Source: Halocaridina rubra
Lineage: Eukaryota; Arthropoda; Malacostraca; Decapoda; Atyidae
Assembly (NCBI GenBank): GCA_037179515.1
Contig: JAXCGZ010007594.1
Coordinates: 1-64,000 of the forward strand
Length of the DNA stretch: 64,000 bases
Direction of reading: 5' to 3'
Within the stretch, counting starts at the first letter, position 1; every line of letters starts with the position of its first letter. Positions 61,780-64,000 of the stretch are shown in pieces. Made by a program: the position numbers and the translations under genes. Below the pieces are notes generated by a model that made no database searches, was not told where the DNA came from, and worked only from the letters and a program-made list of their open reading frames with translations.

Positions 61780-62352
61780 GCAGAAAATAAGGTCGCTTAT
61801 GCTATTTATGTTTTTGTATTCAAAATTCTGAACCATCATTATCCTAGCTGGCTATTTGATTTAAAAACAGTCAGGGATATTAGGGGAACCAACACAAGAC
61901 AGAGCAGTGAGCTCTTTATTCACAGAACAAACACAGAAGCAGGTTCAAAGATGATCACTATCAAAGGGCCAACACTCTGGAATAATATTCCAGAGCATCT
62001 TAAAAATGCATCCTCCTTCACAGCTTTCAGAGGCAAACTATATAATTTTCTTTTGGACAAATAGTTGCTGCTCATTAAGAACTAATTATTCTCACTGTAA
62101 GGAAACAATTATGGAAATGATGCCGATAATAACGATCCTGTATCTAGTGGCATACTTACTACTTTATTATTAACATTATTGTTAACATTTTTATTACAGC
62201 ATTATTATTTTCTAGGAAAGCTACATTTAATTTAACTATATGTATAACCCTCTTATTTATTAGTTTAATTACATGTCTACTTATAAGTTACTATTAATGT
62301 TGAATAACCATTGTACAAAATGGAAATAAATGTTTGTTTGTTTGTTTGTTTG
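61780..62352 (+). pseudogene. LINE-C 3' fragment (reverse transcriptase C-terminus)
   Basis: About 95 codons ending at 62064, with the block 'GPTLWNNIPEHLKNASSFTAFRGKL' (residues given in two parts by positions 61967-62040), which resembles the C-terminal end of many LINE reverse transcriptases (LWN-LP...SF--KL). The 3' UTR ends in a (TGTT)n tail at 62325-62352. The family differs from LINE-A and LINE-B. Confidence 0.65.
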
Positions 62353-62368
62353 GTATCATGCGGGTTAC

Positions 62369-62395
62369 TTTTTTTTTTTTTTTTTTTTTTTTTTG
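62369..62395. repeat. Poly(T) tract
   Basis: About 26 T residues within the minisatellite. Confidence 0.9.
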
Positions 62396-62460
62396 CATGA
62401 CTGCCTAGAATCCCACTAGTTCCTTGCTACCTACCTGACTAGTGACTTCTACATATAAAA

Positions 62461-63399
62461 TCATCTTTCTGACTAGGAAATTTCAAAAGGAATATGACAA
62501 CTAAGAGATAATTATTCTCTCAGTACAATACTGCTCTCAAGAATTCTCTCCAGTTTCCTCACTCTCTCTTTTTCTTTATCTATCTCTCAAATTATTAATA
62601 ATCCGAGCTGGGTTTTCTTACAATTAAATTGTGCCGTATGAGAAACTGCAGAATCATACAAAAACCTTATTCACGTTAGTTTAGTATAAGAGTTTAATAT
62701 TTTGCATGCAAAAGAATTTAAATATAATTCTGTGCAGAGTGCGGTTTGCTTTAAATATTTCTTTAGATGACCTAAATTTTTATAGTCTTTAATGAGGTTT
62801 TCTTTATGACAGAGTTTCCATGACGATTTGAATATATTTATAGTTCCTTTTAAAGTAATGGCTTCGAAATGTCATAATTCAAAGACATTAACTGTCCAAA
62901 TATAACCCGCTGATTTTACAGTGCCTTGAACAGAGTAATGATGGTAAAGCATCAGGAGAAATACTGAAGAAGAGCTTATTTAAGAATATAAAATCACAAG
63001 GTGGGTTAATAGCCGATCCTAAAAATAACTGGAGAGACAGTTTAAGATGAAGGCTTTCAGACATGACACTTCTTCCTCTTCTTGAATCCAATCTAATGAG
63101 CTTGGATGTCAATCCACATAATGAAGCAATCAAGTTCAAAGCTAGACCTTGAAAACATAAATTGGGAATTGCTGATATTTTTAATGTTAATAGGAAGGAA
63201 AATGCAGGTTACGAAATACATTTCATTTTCAAGTGCGTTTCTGCTAATGATTTTATCTGTCGCTGGTGTAATAGAGGTAGACATATCAAAAAATAATTTG
63301 ATATGCTTTCTATATGTGGTCCCAGTTTTGAGTTATATATACAGGTTTATAATTTAGGGCATAAAAAGCAATTCCTATCTATGGGATGCTGCTTGCTGT
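62461..63399. other. AT-rich spacer
   Basis: No gene or repeat family recognised. Small frames lack known motifs. Confidence 0.45.
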
Positions 63400-63553
63400 A
63401 ATTCCCAACTATTGGGAAGGGGCACAACTAGGTAGAGCTGGGGGATTAAAGCAGAAGGGTAAGCAGAGCTGGGGGATTAAAGCAGAGGGGTCAATCGTGG
63501 AGCTGTTACTTCCTAGGTTGAATGCTCTAACCACTACACTACCGTGTCCCCAA
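63400..63553 (-). mobile_element. tRNA-like SINE fragment
   Basis: On the minus strand 'ggacacggtagtgtagtggttagagc' resembles a tRNA 5' half with box A. Downstream a ~33-bp segment (cagctctgcttaccc...taatccccc) is tandemly duplicated. Box B is weak. No target duplication found. Confidence 0.5.
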
Positions 63554-64000
63554 TGCCTATATTTGGGTTATGAGCGTCGAAATTGTTATATCAATTTTAA
63601 ATAAATAACAATACGAATAAAAAAAGATACACAGACAAAAGTTTGTATAAAACTCGACGGTTGTTATCCAGAACACGCTAACGAAGCACATAATACATAT
63701 GCTAGAAAACATGAGCCCTGTAAGTTGCGAAACACAAGCACACACACAGTTTCAAAGTTAAATGTAAAGAAAAAAAATACCTGGGACACCTGAGACGGAG
63801 GTAATCAATTTCACACCTGATGGCAAGCAAGGGAGACCCACGTCATACTGATGAATCCACAGGCCAAAGAAACATGTTCAAAAGTCTAAGAAGAAGACAT
63901 ATTATGATGATTATCGTGATCAAACGGATTGTAAAATAAACATATACCAATTTCATGTTCTTTTGCTCTGAATTTGCGTATATATATATTATATATATAT
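63554..64000. other. AT-rich spacer to window edge
   Basis: Nothing recognised. An AT microsatellite begins at about 63979. Confidence 0.45.

Larger units (their letters stand above)
60650..62460. repeat. Degenerate ~30-bp minisatellite, split by two insertions
   Basis: Units of the form 'tggtatcccactagttacttgcctg' run from about 60650 to 61120, reappear at 61686-61780, and again at 62353-62460. The gaps are filled by FB4 and a LINE-C fragment. The reading frames rich in Pro, Leu and Ser here follow the repeat. Confidence 0.75.

Noticed and set aside
61732..62064. Host gene exon
   Set aside because: The C-terminal block and microsatellite tail match a LINE 3' end; the upstream part is minisatellite.

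Overview
This window looks like eukaryotic, repeat-dominated DNA. I infer an arthropod, most likely a decapod crustacean. The reasons are the very heavy load of long (AG)n, (AT)n and (AAT)n microsatellites, the kinds of non-LTR retrotransposon and tRNA-derived SINE present, and scattered TTAGG-like motifs; none of these fixes the species. I found no host protein-coding gene, no rRNA and no convincing functional tRNA gene. Almost every long reading frame belongs to a mobile element or to a microsatellite read as codons. Family names (LINE-A/B/C, SINE-A/B, repeat C, FB1 to FB4) are local labels used only here.

Layout. Positions 1-9946 are a head-to-tail array of a small LTR retrotransposon on the minus strand. 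It has five LTRs of about 594 bp (the first cut by the window edge) sharing four internal regions of about 1.8 kb, each with a primer-binding site, a polypurine tract and a short gag-like frame. Positions 9947-21900 hold foldback (palindromic) elements FB1, FB2 and FB3, microsatellites, two LINE-B remnants (11718-12416 and 13561-15965) and several SINE-like repeats. A 5'-truncated, frameshifted LINE-A copy lies at 21973-24955. Positions 25-37 kb are microsatellites, an FB2 copy inside a larger palindrome, a degenerate ~34-bp minisatellite, an old LINE-B scrap and SINE-A insertions with clean target-site duplications. At 38.4-43.3 kb two inverted 3' fragments of LINE-A abut a LINE-A copy whose ORF2 is intact (1023 codons). 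Positions 43.3-50.3 kb are rich in SINEs and FB2, including a copy with four tandem left arms. A nearly full-length but defective LINE-B lies on the minus strand at 50.46-54.4 kb. Positions 54.7-64 kb contain a degenerate ~150-bp satellite with TTAGG-like motifs, a gypsy-type pol remnant, another FB1 hairpin, and a ~30-bp minisatellite interrupted by a long-TIR element and a LINE-C fragment.

How the parts work together. LINE-A and LINE-B encode endonuclease and reverse transcriptase of the kind that mobilise themselves and can mobilise SINEs. The many SINE-A copies with 10-20 bp target-site duplications fit LINE-driven retroposition. The foldback elements carry no genes and would need a transposase from elsewhere. 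The most unusual structural signals are the tandem LTR array and the repeated amplification of one arm in two unrelated foldback families.
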